Assembly (NCBI GenBank): GCA_963580285.1
Contig: OY757011.1
Location: 202,261,644-202,325,643, forward strand
Direction of reading: 5' to 3'
Length of the DNA stretch: 64,000 nucleotides
DNA from: Lucinisca nassula
Lineage: Eukaryota; Mollusca; Bivalvia; Lucinida; Lucinidae
Shown: positions 31,952 through 41,898 of the stretch, in pieces
How positions within the stretch are numbered: position 1 is the stretch's first letter
Layout of the letters: each line of letters begins with the position of its first letter
Made by a program: the position numbers and the translations under genes
The notes under the pieces: model-generated
What the model saw: the letters and a program-made list of their open reading frames with translations, nothing else
The model's database searches: none
What the model was told of the DNA's origin: nothing

Positions 31952-32458
31952 ATGGACCTAATAGATCCTCATGCATCCACAGAATATGCGCTACAAACAG
32001 CTAAATGGTGCACGGAAAACAACGAAGTGGAAGCCCTCGTTTCTGTCCTGGATACCAACTTCAGTCATTCTAACTTATCACAGTTCGGCGAAGAATGTGC
32101 TCAAATTTTATATACTGCAGTCGCTAGTCCCAATAACGCCGCGCTAGAAATCCTTCTACGGCATGTTCAAGATACTTTCCTGAAACAAACATTCGGAAAT
32201 GAAAAGAAAACGTTTTTGACAAAACTACTTTGCAGTGCCATTGAATCGGATCAAGCTGACAAGATCAGGCATCTAGTCAAGGGAGGTGCTGACGTCAATT
32301 ATTATTATCAGGGAAAACCTATTTTGCATCTGGCATTGGATCTAGGACATGTAGATGTAGCAAGAGCCTTAGTAGACGCTGGAGCAAGTCTCAGTTTAGT
32401 GGACAGACGGGGTAATGGACCTGTAAATGCAGCTATTTTGTCACCAATTAAAAATAAG
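31952..32458 (+). CDS. ASB-like ankyrin-repeat protein, first coding exon
   Basis: Begins MDLIDPHASTEYALQTAKWC at the first ATG after an acceptor-like tatttgcag (exon start 31948). A 5' untranslated exon upstream is therefore likely. 169 codons to donor AAG|gtatgc. Ankyrin-type helices are visible: LVKGGADVNYYYQGKPILHL followed by ALDLGHVDVARALVDAGASL. The N-terminal 90 residues are helical and less repeat-like. It ends in phase 0 and continues at 34434. The open frame runs 20 codons past the donor, but that tail is intron. Such proteins act as substrate adaptors of Cullin-RING ubiquitin ligases; the target is unknown. Confidence 0.85.
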
Positions 32459-32774
32459 GTATGCTATGTTTTAAAATCTCATTGTAAATCATTTGTGATA
32501 AATCCAAATGGAATCTGAATTTAAAACGAACTTTGATCAGTAGGTGCATTGAAAGTGTAAGTGTTTGCATTGTTTTATAGTACCGTTTTGGCCGATTGTT
32601 GTTAATCGACCTAAAACTTACTAAGCACAAAAGCTTTTCGTTGAAGATGTCCACATAATTACTTGCATCATTACAGTTATTTATAGAAAATAGCCTCACC
32701 ATTCTTACCGCTGTGAGGTCATGATGATGAGTAAGAGGAATGTCTATAGTCTCTGGACTGGAATGACGTTTTGC
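32459..32774. other. ASB intron, plain part
   Basis: Starts with the donor gtatgc. No repeat recognised before the hairpin at 32790. Confidence 0.6.
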
Positions 32775-32789
32775 TTTGATAAACGGTGT

Positions 32790-32841
32790 AGACCCGGATC
32801 AGAACGCGCCGTCTGATCGGGGTCTACACTGTTAGCTTACT
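32790..32841. repeat. Palindrome, GATCAGAC family
   Basis: 'gtgtagacccggatcag' pairs with 'ctgatcggggtctacac' around 'aacgcgccgt'. Shortened relative to the 62112 copy. Confidence 0.75.
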
Positions 32842-32868
32842 GTACAGAAATTAATGATTAAAGGATAC

Positions 32869-33200
32869 CATCACAAAAACACGCTTATATAATTTTGACC
32901 CCCTTGAATCCCACTTTTATATAGTAAAAAATGGGTTCAAGGGGTATACCTTATTTTTCTTATTTCTGCTCTAAAATGTAGATTGTGGGTACTCGTTAGA
33001 ACCTCCTCGATGAAGCGGTTCTAACGAATATATATTGTAGGTACTCGTTAGAACCGCCTCGATGAGGCGGTTCTAAAGAGTGCCCACAATCTATATTTTG
33101 GGCAGAAATAAGAAAAATATCACAATTTTTCATCATAAATTTTTTTTTTTTTTCGGCGATAAAGGTGGCAATGTATTTGTATAGGCGTGTTTGCGTAATG
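32869..33200. mobile_element. Foldback MITE, subfamily A, with tandem core
   Basis: Starts CATCACAAAAACACGCTTAT and ends GGCGTGTTTGCGTAATG. The palindromic core occurs twice in a row ('tactcgttagaacc' at about 32990 and 33044), so this copy is about 50 bp longer than its relatives. Confidence 0.9.
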
Positions 33201-33317
33201 CAGCCTCAGTCCCCGTTCAGGACATTTTAACCAGTCTACACAAAGAGACAAACGACCCAACATCGCTCTCAATGCTTTGAGTCTGAGTGATATCATACAC
33301 CATTTGTTTGCTTGTTC

Positions 33318-33565
33318 GTTTGTATTGAAATTTTACGTCCTCGTCAACACTATTTATGTCATTTTGAGACGTGGTTTCCAATTTTGTGGGACTTTTATCA
33401 GACATTGAGATGAACTGACGTCTCAAGCCCAGCCGCCTACAGAAACCACTACGGTTTAAGGAGCGGTCCGGCTCGCATCACTTTTTCTGGACAGGCTACC
33501 ACCTTCTAAGCTGTTTCCAAGTACTCAAGATTGGTCGGTTTCAGCTCTGCGCAGATGTACCATAA
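33318..33565 (-). mobile_element. SINE, family S1, diverged
   Basis: 'ttacgtcctcgtcaacact', 'gacattgagatgaactgacg' and 'cagctctgcgcagatg' match S1 on the minus strand. Many substitutions show it is old. Confidence 0.65.
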
Positions 33566-33785
33566 AACAGCTCCTAAACTCCGCTTTATATACAGAAAAT
33601 CGATATGAATTTCACGGGTATACACGGGTTTATTTCTGTTCAAAGGCATAGGTTGTGTGTATTCGTTAGAACCAGTTCTAAGGAGCAACACAACCTATGT
33701 TTTTGGTGAAAATAATAAATCACAAATGTTCATTAGAAAATGATAACTATTTTGGAGAACTATGTCGCAAGGACGTGTGACTACT
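33566..33785. mobile_element. Foldback MITE, subfamily B, degenerate
   Basis: Arms 'aggttgtgtgtattcgttag' and 'caacacaacct' are around a very short core. It ends 'gtcgcaaggacgtgtgacta'. The left end is lost. Confidence 0.6.
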
Positions 33786-33829
33786 AATTTGTATCTGTAT
33801 TATGCTTATATTTTTCCGTGTCTTAAAGA

Positions 33830-34010
33830 CACCGGCCTCTGTGCCCTTGTGGGTAAGAGAATAAGGTCTCTCATGGCTGTGATTCGGCCACATGTGAGGA
33901 GCCAAGTTCTACGACGATAGGTCAGGTTTTCGCCCACCTCTGATTAACGATCGGCTCGAAATACGCCGGAGAAATAATCTTGGAAGAGCCGAAAGCCATA
34001 ACTAAAAATC
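33830..34010 (+). mobile_element. SINE family S2, degenerate
   Basis: 'ggcctctgtgcccttgtggg', 'taaggtctctca' and 'gattaacgatcggctcgaaa' match the S2 copies at 7654 and 9108. The B box is decayed. Confidence 0.6.
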
Positions 34011-34433
34011 GCTTAAGGCCTTTTGGGGAAAAAGAACTGTCCGACGTTCAGAGCAGCAAATCGGATAGCAATGTAACTCAATTGGAAATGCAGGTTGTGT
34101 GCAGATTTTCTCGTCCACATAAAATCGTCAACTTTTCATATATTTTTATTCACAATTCATAAAGATTGAAAATCGAAAAAGAGTTATTTCGAGTATGTTT
34201 TTGTATGCTGGTGATTTCTTTCATTCAGCTAGCTCTACGTATGCGAAAACGGGTGCGATGAAAATGGCATTCTGAATCGTGACAGTTTACATAGCTGAAA
34301 AAAGTAGTTTCTCTGTCTATTGACTGATTGTGTGTTTTCAATGCTAGTACATGTAATTGATTTTGTTATAGTATCATTTACCCCTTTGATTTGATATTTA
34401 CTATTATTGTTTTTTTTTTTTTTTAATTTCCAG

Positions 34434-35033
34434 GGTGAAATTATTGGTTGGCTTATTGACAAAGGTGCGGATCCCATGCAAAAGTCCTCTTCTGGCAAAC
34501 TACCTCTTCACCTGGCTGCTACATGCCGCGCTGACACGGTAGACGTTCTTATTCAAGCAGGGTGTGATATCAACATCAAAGATGGTATCCACGGAGAAAC
34601 TGCACTACATTATGCATGTAACAGTTGTTGCCAGGAAACAATACTTCGTTTAATACAATCTGGTGCTGCGTTTAATCTAGTCAATAAAAGAGGTGAAACG
34701 CCTTTACATAAACTACTGAGATTCGCTGTAGACTATCATGATTTTCACTCCAAAACCAGAGTAGACATTGCCAAGAAGTTGATAGCTATAGGATTCAGAA
34801 TGGTGCCATATCAATCAAACTATCATCTGTCGAAGCGAAAAGGAAGAGATAAAGTGAGAGACTTGTACAAAACAATGCTAGAATCCCGTACTGAAGTGCC
34901 GGCACTGCAAAATATTGTACGTGCAGAACTTCGAGAAACAATGTTTATTGGTACTTTTAACAAAACACTTGATTGTTTGGAAATTCCAAGACACCTTAAG
35001 TCATATTTACTGTGTAAAGACTTGTGTCTCTAG
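34434..35033 (+). CDS. ASB-like protein, last exon (ankyrin repeats and SOCS box)
   Basis: 199 codons plus TAG, after a strong acceptor (T-run, then tttccag). It joins 32458 in phase 0, giving a 368-residue protein in total. Ankyrin repeats run from GEIIGWLIDKGADP through GKLPLHLAATCRADTVDVLI and GETALHYACNSCCQETILRL to GETPLHKLLRF. The end, VPALQNIVRAELRETM followed by CLEIPRHLKSYLL, matches the SOCS box: BC-box pattern with an L-P-like turn and 'YLL' close. The 'LP' is EIP here, and the Cullin-5 sequence LPLP is therefore imperfect. Predicted role: adaptor linking a bound target to Elongin B/C and a Cullin ligase. No paralogue symbol is assigned. Confidence 0.88.
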   Translation, partial: GEIIGWLIDKGADPMQKSSSGKLPLHLAATCRADTVDVLIQAGCDINIKDGIHGETALHYACNSCCQETILRLIQSGAAFNLVNKRGETPLHKLLRFAVDYHDFHSKTRVDIAKKLIAIGFRMVPYQSNYHLSKRKGRDKVRDLYKTMLESRTEVPALQNIVRAELRETMFIGTFNKTLDCLEIPRHLKSYLLCKDLCL

Positions 35034-35116
35034 CATAGACTTTCCTGCAAAAACTGCCATTTGATTTCAATGCAACATTAAATACACGCTACTTTTATAT
35101 GTTTCTCTTCTATGTT

Positions 35117-35122
35117 AATAAA
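35117..35122 (+). promoter_or_regulatory. Polyadenylation signal of the ASB-like gene
   Basis: AATAAA 84 bases after the stop codon, the first canonical signal downstream. The cleavage site would lie about 15-25 bases further. Confidence 0.6.
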
Positions 35123-35129
35123 TGGGATG

Positions 35130-35554
35130 TTCATCTGTAGGTCTAAGACAAAGACACATTTCTACTAACATGAAATGTTCTTCGGGCGCAGCTGGAATTT
35201 CTTATTTAGCTTTGGTTATTCGAAATATCTTCGAATACTGTTCTATAAGTTACCCCTTATATTAATTGCATTGCAACACATTGACCTGATAATGATACGC
35301 TATCTCCGCTATCTCAGGACAAGTGAGGTCAGCGGGACATTGCACCTGTATGAATGAACTAAACTGCTAGAAAAATTGGCAAAAATGTTATTATAACTGG
35401 ACAAAATGGAACAATTATTTGAAAAAAAAAAAAAACATCATGGGGGAAAAACATGGTCTGGTGAAACTAAATATATCGACCGCCAGAATGTTGGGTCGCA
35501 CTGAGGACCATCGATTTCTGATCGGTAATTGCTAATTTAAGAGTAAACTGATAG
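35130..35554. other. Intergenic stretch
   Basis: A-run at 35422-35434. No gene or repeat recognised. Confidence 0.4.
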
Positions 35555-35712
35555 ATAGAATACCAGATCCGTGTTATTTGATATCAACTTTATCAGGCTC
35601 GGCTTCGAGAACGCATGTAGAATCGCTCGGCAAGTCCTGCGATTCTACGAGCATTCTCGAAGTCTTGCCTGATAAACTTGTTATCAAAAGACACGAACCT
35701 GGTATTCTCTAT
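35555..35712. repeat. Foldback element with long imperfect arms
   Basis: Arms of about 70 bases: 'agaataccag', 'tttatcaggc', 'cttcgagaa' and 'gtagaatcgc' on the left pair in order with 'gcgattctac', 'ttctcgaag', 'gcctgataaa' and 'ctggtattct' on the right. The interior is only about 15 bases. No second copy was seen. Confidence 0.75.
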
Positions 35713-35869
35713 TTCTCATATGCTACAACCATAATGTATATTTCATAGGTGTCATAATGTGTTCTTAAAATCAGCTTTTCGTTGTCTCATTAACTCACTG
35801 GAAATAAAACAGACCATAGCAAACAAATCCGTGTAACGAACACCAATCTGCCCCCCCCCCCCACTTCCT

Positions 35870-36295
35870 GCGGACTGAACAAATTTTTTTGTCAACATCC
35901 TACTTCAAGCGGACTGAACAAATTATTTGTCTACACCCCACTTCATGCGGACTGAACAAATTATTTGTCTACAACACGATAGAACAGGGCGAAGATTGTG
36001 ACCACGTAAAATCGGTGTAAGCACCCCGTCCCCTTCCCCAGTTAAATACCTTTACTGCCCCCTTCTGTCGTTGTGTATTTTTGTTATAGTTCGTCTTTGC
36101 ATGTACGTATTGTTTATATCTTTTTATTATTTTGGATAACCGTGTGGCCATTTTGTGGGAAACTAACGGCCTTTTGTTTTTTTCGTTAGGGTTTAGTTAT
36201 TTCATGTTCGTGTTTCTTTCCATTTGGTGTCTCTGATGGGAGCTGTGGGGTAATTATATCGAATCCTGATCGTTGCCTTCATTTCTATTTCATAG
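35870..36295 (+). mobile_element. PLE 3' tail
   Basis: The segment 'gcggactgaacaaattattt' is tandemly triplicated at 35870-35970. The tail then runs on to 'ctgtggggtaattatatcga'. No coding part. Confidence 0.7.
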
Positions 36296-36379
36296 ATTAT
36301 ATTTCCTGTTGGTACTCGTTAGAACAACCTCGAAAAGGCCGCTATAAAAAGCACCCACAGCCTATGTTTAGAATATAAA

Positions 36380-36659
36380 CATCACGAAAACACGCCTATA
36401 TAACTTTGACCCCCTTGAACCCCACTTTTATATAGTAAAACTGGGGTTTCCGGGGGTATACCTTATTTTTATTATTTCTGCTCTAAAATATAGATTGTGG
36501 GTACTCGTTAGAACCCCCTCGATGAGGCGGTTCTAACGAGTGCCCACAATCTATATTTTGAGCAGAAATACGTAAAATATCACAATTTTTCATGTTAAAT
36601 TTACATTTTTTTCGGCGATAAAGGTGGCAATGTATTTGTATAGGCGTGTTTTCGTAATG
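36380..36659. mobile_element. Foldback MITE, subfamily A
   Basis: Starts CATCACGAAAACACGCCTAT and ends GGCGTGTTTTCGTAATG. The core differs by one base between arms (ACCCCCTC / GAGGCGGT). One of the best preserved copies. Confidence 0.92.
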
Positions 36660-36866
36660 TAAGAAAAAATACAACAAACTTTGATCAGCGTTTGAGATAT
36701 GAAAGAATGCATATTGGCACACGGGCGTGCTAACGTGATATTCTGTCATGTCCTACAAGACACGCTGCATTTAACAAGTGTAAGACTTCGTTTTAGATTT
36801 CGGCTTTACTGAAATCCTTCAATATGGATCTGCTCTTAATTGAGAGAAATCGCCATTTTCTTTCAA

Positions 36867-37145
36867 AATTACGGAAACACGCCCATACAAATACATTGTA
36901 AACATTAACGCCGTAAAAACGAAAATTTTAAGATGAAAAATTGTGACATTTTTCTAATTTCTGCTCAAAATATAGATTGTGGGTACACGTTAGAACTGCC
37001 TCATCGAGGCGGTTCTTACGAATACCAACAATCTATATTGTAGAGCAGGAATAAGAAGAATAAGGTTTACCCCTGCAAACCCCAGTTTTACTATATAAAA
37101 GTGGGATTCAAGGGGATAAGTTAATAAAGGCGTGTTTTCGTGATG
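36867..37145. mobile_element. Foldback MITE, subfamily A (inverted)
   Basis: Starts with ATTACGGAAACACGCCCATA and ends GGCGTGTTTTCGTGATG. Opposite orientation to the copy 200 bp upstream. Confidence 0.88.
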
Positions 37146-37742
37146 AAAAAAGATCCTTGAGGATAAAGAAAAGTTCGTAAGTGGAGGATATTATTTGTTA
37201 TAAACGGGTCATTCTTGCACAGCGCGCCTGTATAACAATGGAAAGAGTTATTTGTTATAAACGGGTTATTCTAGCACAACGCGCCCACAGAGCAATGGAA
37301 GGAAGCAGGTTCATTCTGCAGCAAATATGAGCGGAGGTGACGTCATAAGAAGCCACCATTTTATAACGTCCCTCGTAGCTATTTTGACCTTAGACGACAC
37401 AACTTTACTATCTCGCATCAAGCACATTACAAAAGGACATAAATGTGTTTGATACAGTCAATAATGTTGGCGGGATGTTTCCTAATACAGAGAAAGGTTT
37501 CGGGAATTCGAGGGAAACAACAAAATTAATGTCGATTTGTAATGTGTTAGAATCTATTAAGATAAGCTCTAGTGAGTCATTTGTTGAATAATAGATTGCA
37601 GCTTGAAGGTCTGTTGTAAGTAGACAAATTACTTGCGTTGCGCGCTCGTGGTTTGATCTACTTTAGAACTTACCTTCAAACTGTGTTCTTTGCTCAGAAG
37701 TTCTCTGTTAGGGCTGATCTATTTCTTAAATATTCTGGAGTC
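37146..37742. other. Intergenic stretch with a short tandem duplication
   Basis: 'ttatttgttataaacggg' occurs twice (37190 and 37248), each followed by a 'ttgcacagcgcgcc' / 'tagcacaacgcgcc' block. No gene recognised. Confidence 0.5.
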
Positions 37743-38022
37743 CATCACGAAAACACGCCTATATAATTTTGACCCGCTTGAACCCCACTTTTATATAGTA
37801 AAACTGGGTTCACAGGGGTAAACCTTTGTTTCTTATTTTTGCTCTAAAATATAGATTGTGGGTACTCGTTAGAACCGACTCAATGATGAGGCGGTTCTAA
37901 CTGGTACACACACTCTATATTTTGAGCAGAAATAAGAAAATTATAACAATTTTTCATCTGAAAACTTTGTTTTTTTCCAAGTAAAATTTACAATGCATTA
38001 GTATAGGCGTGTTTTCGTAATG
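37743..38022. mobile_element. Foldback MITE, subfamily A
   Basis: Starts CATCACGAAAACACGCCTAT and ends GGCGTGTTTTCGTAATG. The core spacer is slightly enlarged ('actcaatgatgaggcgg'). Confidence 0.9.
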
Positions 38023-38039
38023 CGTTCAATCAGTATCTT

Positions 38040-38596
38040 ACGGTTGGCTTCTTCTTACTACATGTTCACCCCGCAGCAATAAGCACTTCCTCTATCAATG
38101 TTCCAACGCTAAACGTCCATTGGCGTAGAATTCAATGTCTTTAGAGTCAACCCACCTTCCAAGCTCTTCATCAGACCGGAAACGATGTCCACGCAATTCT
38201 TTCTTCAAGTTCGGAATAAGATGCCAGATCAGGAGAATAGAGTGGGTGGGGTAAGGATATGAACCATTCCGCTTCATTGCAGAAGCTTTGCAAGTATGGA
38301 CTCTAGCACTGACAGTTTGCAAGAGTACACATTTTGTATTTTATCCACGCATTGTTTGTACTATAGCTGCACGTAGTTGGTCCAACTATTAGCATAATAG
38401 ACACGATTAATAGTCTGGCCACACAGAACCAACCCCCTTGCTATCCCAAAACACAGTTGCTATGACCTTGTCAACTGAAGGCTGAGTCTTGAATTGCTTT
38501 GGAATGGTGATCACACCATTGTTTGCTCTGCTGTTTAGTCTCAGGATCATAGTGACGGATCCAAGTTTCGTTCCCGGTAACATAGTAAATACCTGG
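38040..38596 (-). pseudogene. Mariner-like transposase relic, C-terminal part
   Basis: The minus strand contains IPNLKKELRGHRFRSDEELG, matching the copy at 15780 (NLKKELYGRHFWSNEEL). The catalytic 'DNARVQ' region is decayed. At the left flank of the LTR element's target it reaches 'ttcgttcccggtaacat', and homology resumes 10.6 kb away at about 49165 ('ggatcaaagtaatttctttc'). I infer that one mariner was split by later insertions. Confidence 0.75.
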
Positions 38597-38601
38597 TTAG
38601 T

Positions 38602-38606
38602 GTCTT
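38602..38606. repeat. Target-site duplication, left
   Basis: GTCTT, repeated exactly at 48146-48150. Confidence 0.9.
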
Positions 38607-41163
38607 TGTTACGAGATGGAATAGGAAACCTCTCTGGTGCTTATGCACATCTAAATTATTTTAGTAGATATATGGTAGGGCGGTGCGAGTGAAATATTTT
38701 AGGTGAAATATGGTACGCAAACTATGCTGCTCCATGAACAAGTCATGCACATATCATACGATGTATGCATGAGTGGTTTATAGAGAGCTGTTTTTACAAT
38801 ACAGGGGGCCGCTATAAGGCTGAGTCCTATAGAATTTGCCTAAATATCGCCAACCGCCAAATTGTGCCATATATGATTTTCATTCCCGTCACGTGTTGTG
38901 AGGGTGTTCGTTTTAACAGGAGTCATGGCATTGATTTATAGGGTCGTTTCATCAATTTTTCCTATGGGAAATATACTATTTGAACGCAAATCCATTATCT
39001 ACTCGATTTTTGCTATCTAGCTTTGTTTGTGGCCGGTATCTCCACTTCGCCACGAACAAAGCAAGGTAATATGAGTAGGCATGATTTTCTGGTAGTATTC
39101 ATAGATATATAAACCCTGAAAAAAACGAACACTTTAGCAGCAGGTCAAGTGGTAACGTGTACCCACAACATCGTGTCGGAAAATAGAAAGTATATTGAAA
39201 GGTATGTTAAATCTATGTTTAGTATTATTTTTGTATGAACATGCTTGTAGGTTTTGGAGGGGTTTACTTCTAGTATACCCCAACTTTCTGAAGCCTATTC
39301 TGAATTCACTGTTGAGGCCTGTAGTGATTAGGCTACTAGCTTTGCCAGCTAGACGTCGCAGGATCGATCCCAGGCTTCTCCAGTAGTAGAATGAGTCTTT
39401 CTAAGTGAGGTCCTGTCTCATGCTGACCCTAGATGTTGGTGAGACGTAAAGTTTGGACACCCGCTCATTCTGGATTCATTTAGGCTTTTACACCCCTTTT
39501 GTAGAATGTAATTAATAAACGCCGGGTCACTTGTTTGATCCATGACTTTTGACTAGCTGTGGTTAGAAAACCGTGGTTCCGTCCCAATATGATATTAGGT
39601 GTAGAGGGGACGTAAACTTAAGACGGGTTTAACCATATCTTCATCATCAGGGCAAACTCTTACAAGAGCCTGTTGGGTTATCCGTGATGATGAACCGTAA
39701 TGAATTTTATTTTACAAGCATGTTCACGTTGATTAGAAATAATTTTGTTCAAGAAGAATTACGAGTTCATTTTGTAATGATGCCGTTTTTGTCTGATAAC
39801 TCAGTTTGTGCATGTATGTACATATAAAGAACGTGATGATGATAAGTGGGAGTGTTTGGTCGCCACACGTCATAACGGCCTGAGCGGCGGGGATGACGTC
39901 AGCTGCGTCATCGGCGTCGCGAGGACGGTTGTGACGGGGTGCCTACCAAATAGAGAGAATTTACGGCAAACAGTGTTGGCCCTTATGAGACACTAACAAA
40001 TGTTGTGGATTATAGATGAAAATCTTCTGTTTGTAGTTGCTATCTGTTATTAATGTAATGAATTTGTGAATAGCTATATTTGTGAGCCGTGTTGCGGAGA
40101 AGGATATGAAATAGAGATTGTTATGTTTCCTGTAATTGGCAGCTGGCCAGGTAGCGCAAAGGCGTGGTCTGTTCAATTGCCTCTTACTTGTGATAATGTA
40201 GTGAGCACAAATTTGATGAGTATTAAGCTCAGTAGTAGTGAGCATTAATTGATTTCTGTAGTGCTCAGTAAGGAAACATGAACTTTGAGTATTATTGTGT
40301 CAAGCGCTGGTTGCTGATAATTTGATGCACAGTCAAGTTGAGTTCTGCTGTACGGTTATTTGTCGCATGCACTAATCAGCCTGTATGTCTGGTCGGCGCA
40401 TGCGCAGTAACGGTATATGCATGAACATATTCTTACTTCTCCGGGAGGGGGATCATGATATAGCATGTATGTTTTGTGACTCGTTTCTAGTCCAGTTATC
40501 GTAATTTGCAGGCACAACAATGTGTGACCTGCTGCTCCCTGCTTCATAGCAGCAGGTACTGGTACGACGCTAGGCGTTAGGGTCCAGCAAGGGCGGACAG
40601 ACCGCCGTAATCAGCGCCTACCAGGGTAGAAGCAGAATCCAAATCATTGTTCGTTGTAAACAAATGTGAGACCATGGAAGAGGTCAACTTACCTGCAGGT
40701 TATTTGGACGATCGCTAAACCTCTGATCGGCAAACGTGATCGCTAAACCTATGCTAATCAACTATGTTGATAGACTAGTTCTACTAGTTCGCGAGAGGAA
40801 GTTTCACGCGAGTGGGGATTCACCCTAAGTTATAAACTGGCCAGTCGCGTCTTGTGTTTTTTTTTTTTTTTGTTTTTGTTGTTGTTTTGGTTGTTTGCTT
40901 CTGTAGGTATTCACGTCACCCGTTCCGAGCACAGAACATTGTTTTGCCTTCGGAGCGGACGTCGTGAGTTGGCTACAGAAGCAACAAATTGTGATGTTTT
41001 GTGTTAGTAAGTGTTGTATGTAGATACTGTAAATAATTCATGTCATTCATCTAACATCTTTCTTGTGCCTTACCCCACAGCTGCCCGTACACCTGTCAGA
41101 GATCACGCTCGGTTGTCTTGTCAGCATGGGGGTTTGCGGGACGCCGTAAACCCACATGTAACA
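38607..41163 (+). repeat. 5' LTR
   Basis: 2557 bp, TG...CA ends, about 99.5% identical by eye to 45594-48145. A possible TATA box (TATATAAA) lies at 39106-39113 and a possible polyadenylation signal AATAAA at 39524-39529. Contains a tRNA-like segment at 39312-39378. No convincing ORF; short open frames are the same in both LTRs simply because the LTRs are copies. Confidence 0.93.
39312..39378 (+). repeat. tRNA-like (SINE-head) segment inside the LTR
   Basis: TAGTGATTAGGCTACTAGC resembles an A-box region, and 20 bases further GGATCGATCCC is a B box. The spacing and the intervening anticodon-arm-like sequence fit tRNA-derived SINE heads. The same segment is at 46299-46365. Confidence 0.6.
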
Positions 41164-41165
41164 TT

Positions 41166-41184
41166 TGGTGTCAGAAGTGGGATT
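41166..41184 (+). promoter_or_regulatory. Primer binding site (tRNA-Leu)
   Basis: TGGTGTCAGAAGTGGGATT, two bases after the LTR. It is complementary to the CCA-tailed 3' end of eukaryotic tRNA-Leu (…CCCACTTCTGACACCA). Confidence 0.85.
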
Positions 41185-41898
41185 TGATCTCTGGCTGGTG
41201 TTCCCGGCTGTGGAACAGCACATTGATACTCTGAATCATCAATTTAAAAAAAAAAAAAAAAAAAATGTATTGACAGCCACATTTAGAAATTAACTTGAAT
41301 CTTCCTTCCTGCGTTGATGAAGTGCGAAACCCATGTATTCAACTGAATGGATACTGACAAGTCGATAATTTCTGAGCAGGAAGGCAAGGCAAACCCCACT
41401 TTTTCTTGGTAACGAAAAATTTGAGTAGACCCCACTTAATTGTGTTACCTGACATTCTACTAAGTAAAATTGGAGCTACTAATTGATCTTACCCACACAT
41501 GGTTCTGACGTAGTGACGTTAACAATTTACTGACGTTGACATAACGGTAGCGTTAATATTTACGCTGTGGCTTGAGGTTAGGTATGACGTAATAGAAACA
41601 TTAATGGTGACTTGTTATGATCGGAGTTTTGTAATGTGATAAAACTTCGGATTGTAGCATTTTACTGTAAACGTCGTCAGTTTATGACGTCATATTAGAC
41701 TACCAGTACGCAACGTCATACTGTGCTGAAAGCATTTGACATTTCAAATCGCGTGTGCTTTAATAACTAACGTTTTAGTTAGATTAACGCGTATAACACA
41801 TATCTTAACGTTTTAGTTAAGCCCATTCAATCATCACTGATCATAACTGATCAGTTTATAGTGGTTTTGATAGTAACGTGAGATTTACGTTATCAATA
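41185..41898 (+). other. Element leader (5' untranslated region)
   Basis: 714 bases between the primer site and the start codon. An A-run lies at 41246-41264. Many 'tgacgt' CRE-like hexamers occur (about eight between 41507 and 41720), plus two copies of 'aacgttttagtta'. These may be regulatory or packaging sequences; no proof. Confidence 0.5.

Noticed and set aside
39640..39680. Hammerhead core in the LTR (minus strand CTGATGATGA)
   Set aside because: No GAAA with pairing stem II or closing stem I follows.
39195..40248. Short open frames in the 5' LTR (and the same ones at 46182-47233)
   Set aside because: They recur only because the LTRs are copies of one sequence. No domain, and frame differences arise at the indels.
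41878..41898. GTG at 41878 as start of the polyprotein
   Set aside because: Eukaryotic translation starts at ATG. The first ATG in frame is at 41899 with A at -3 and G at +4.
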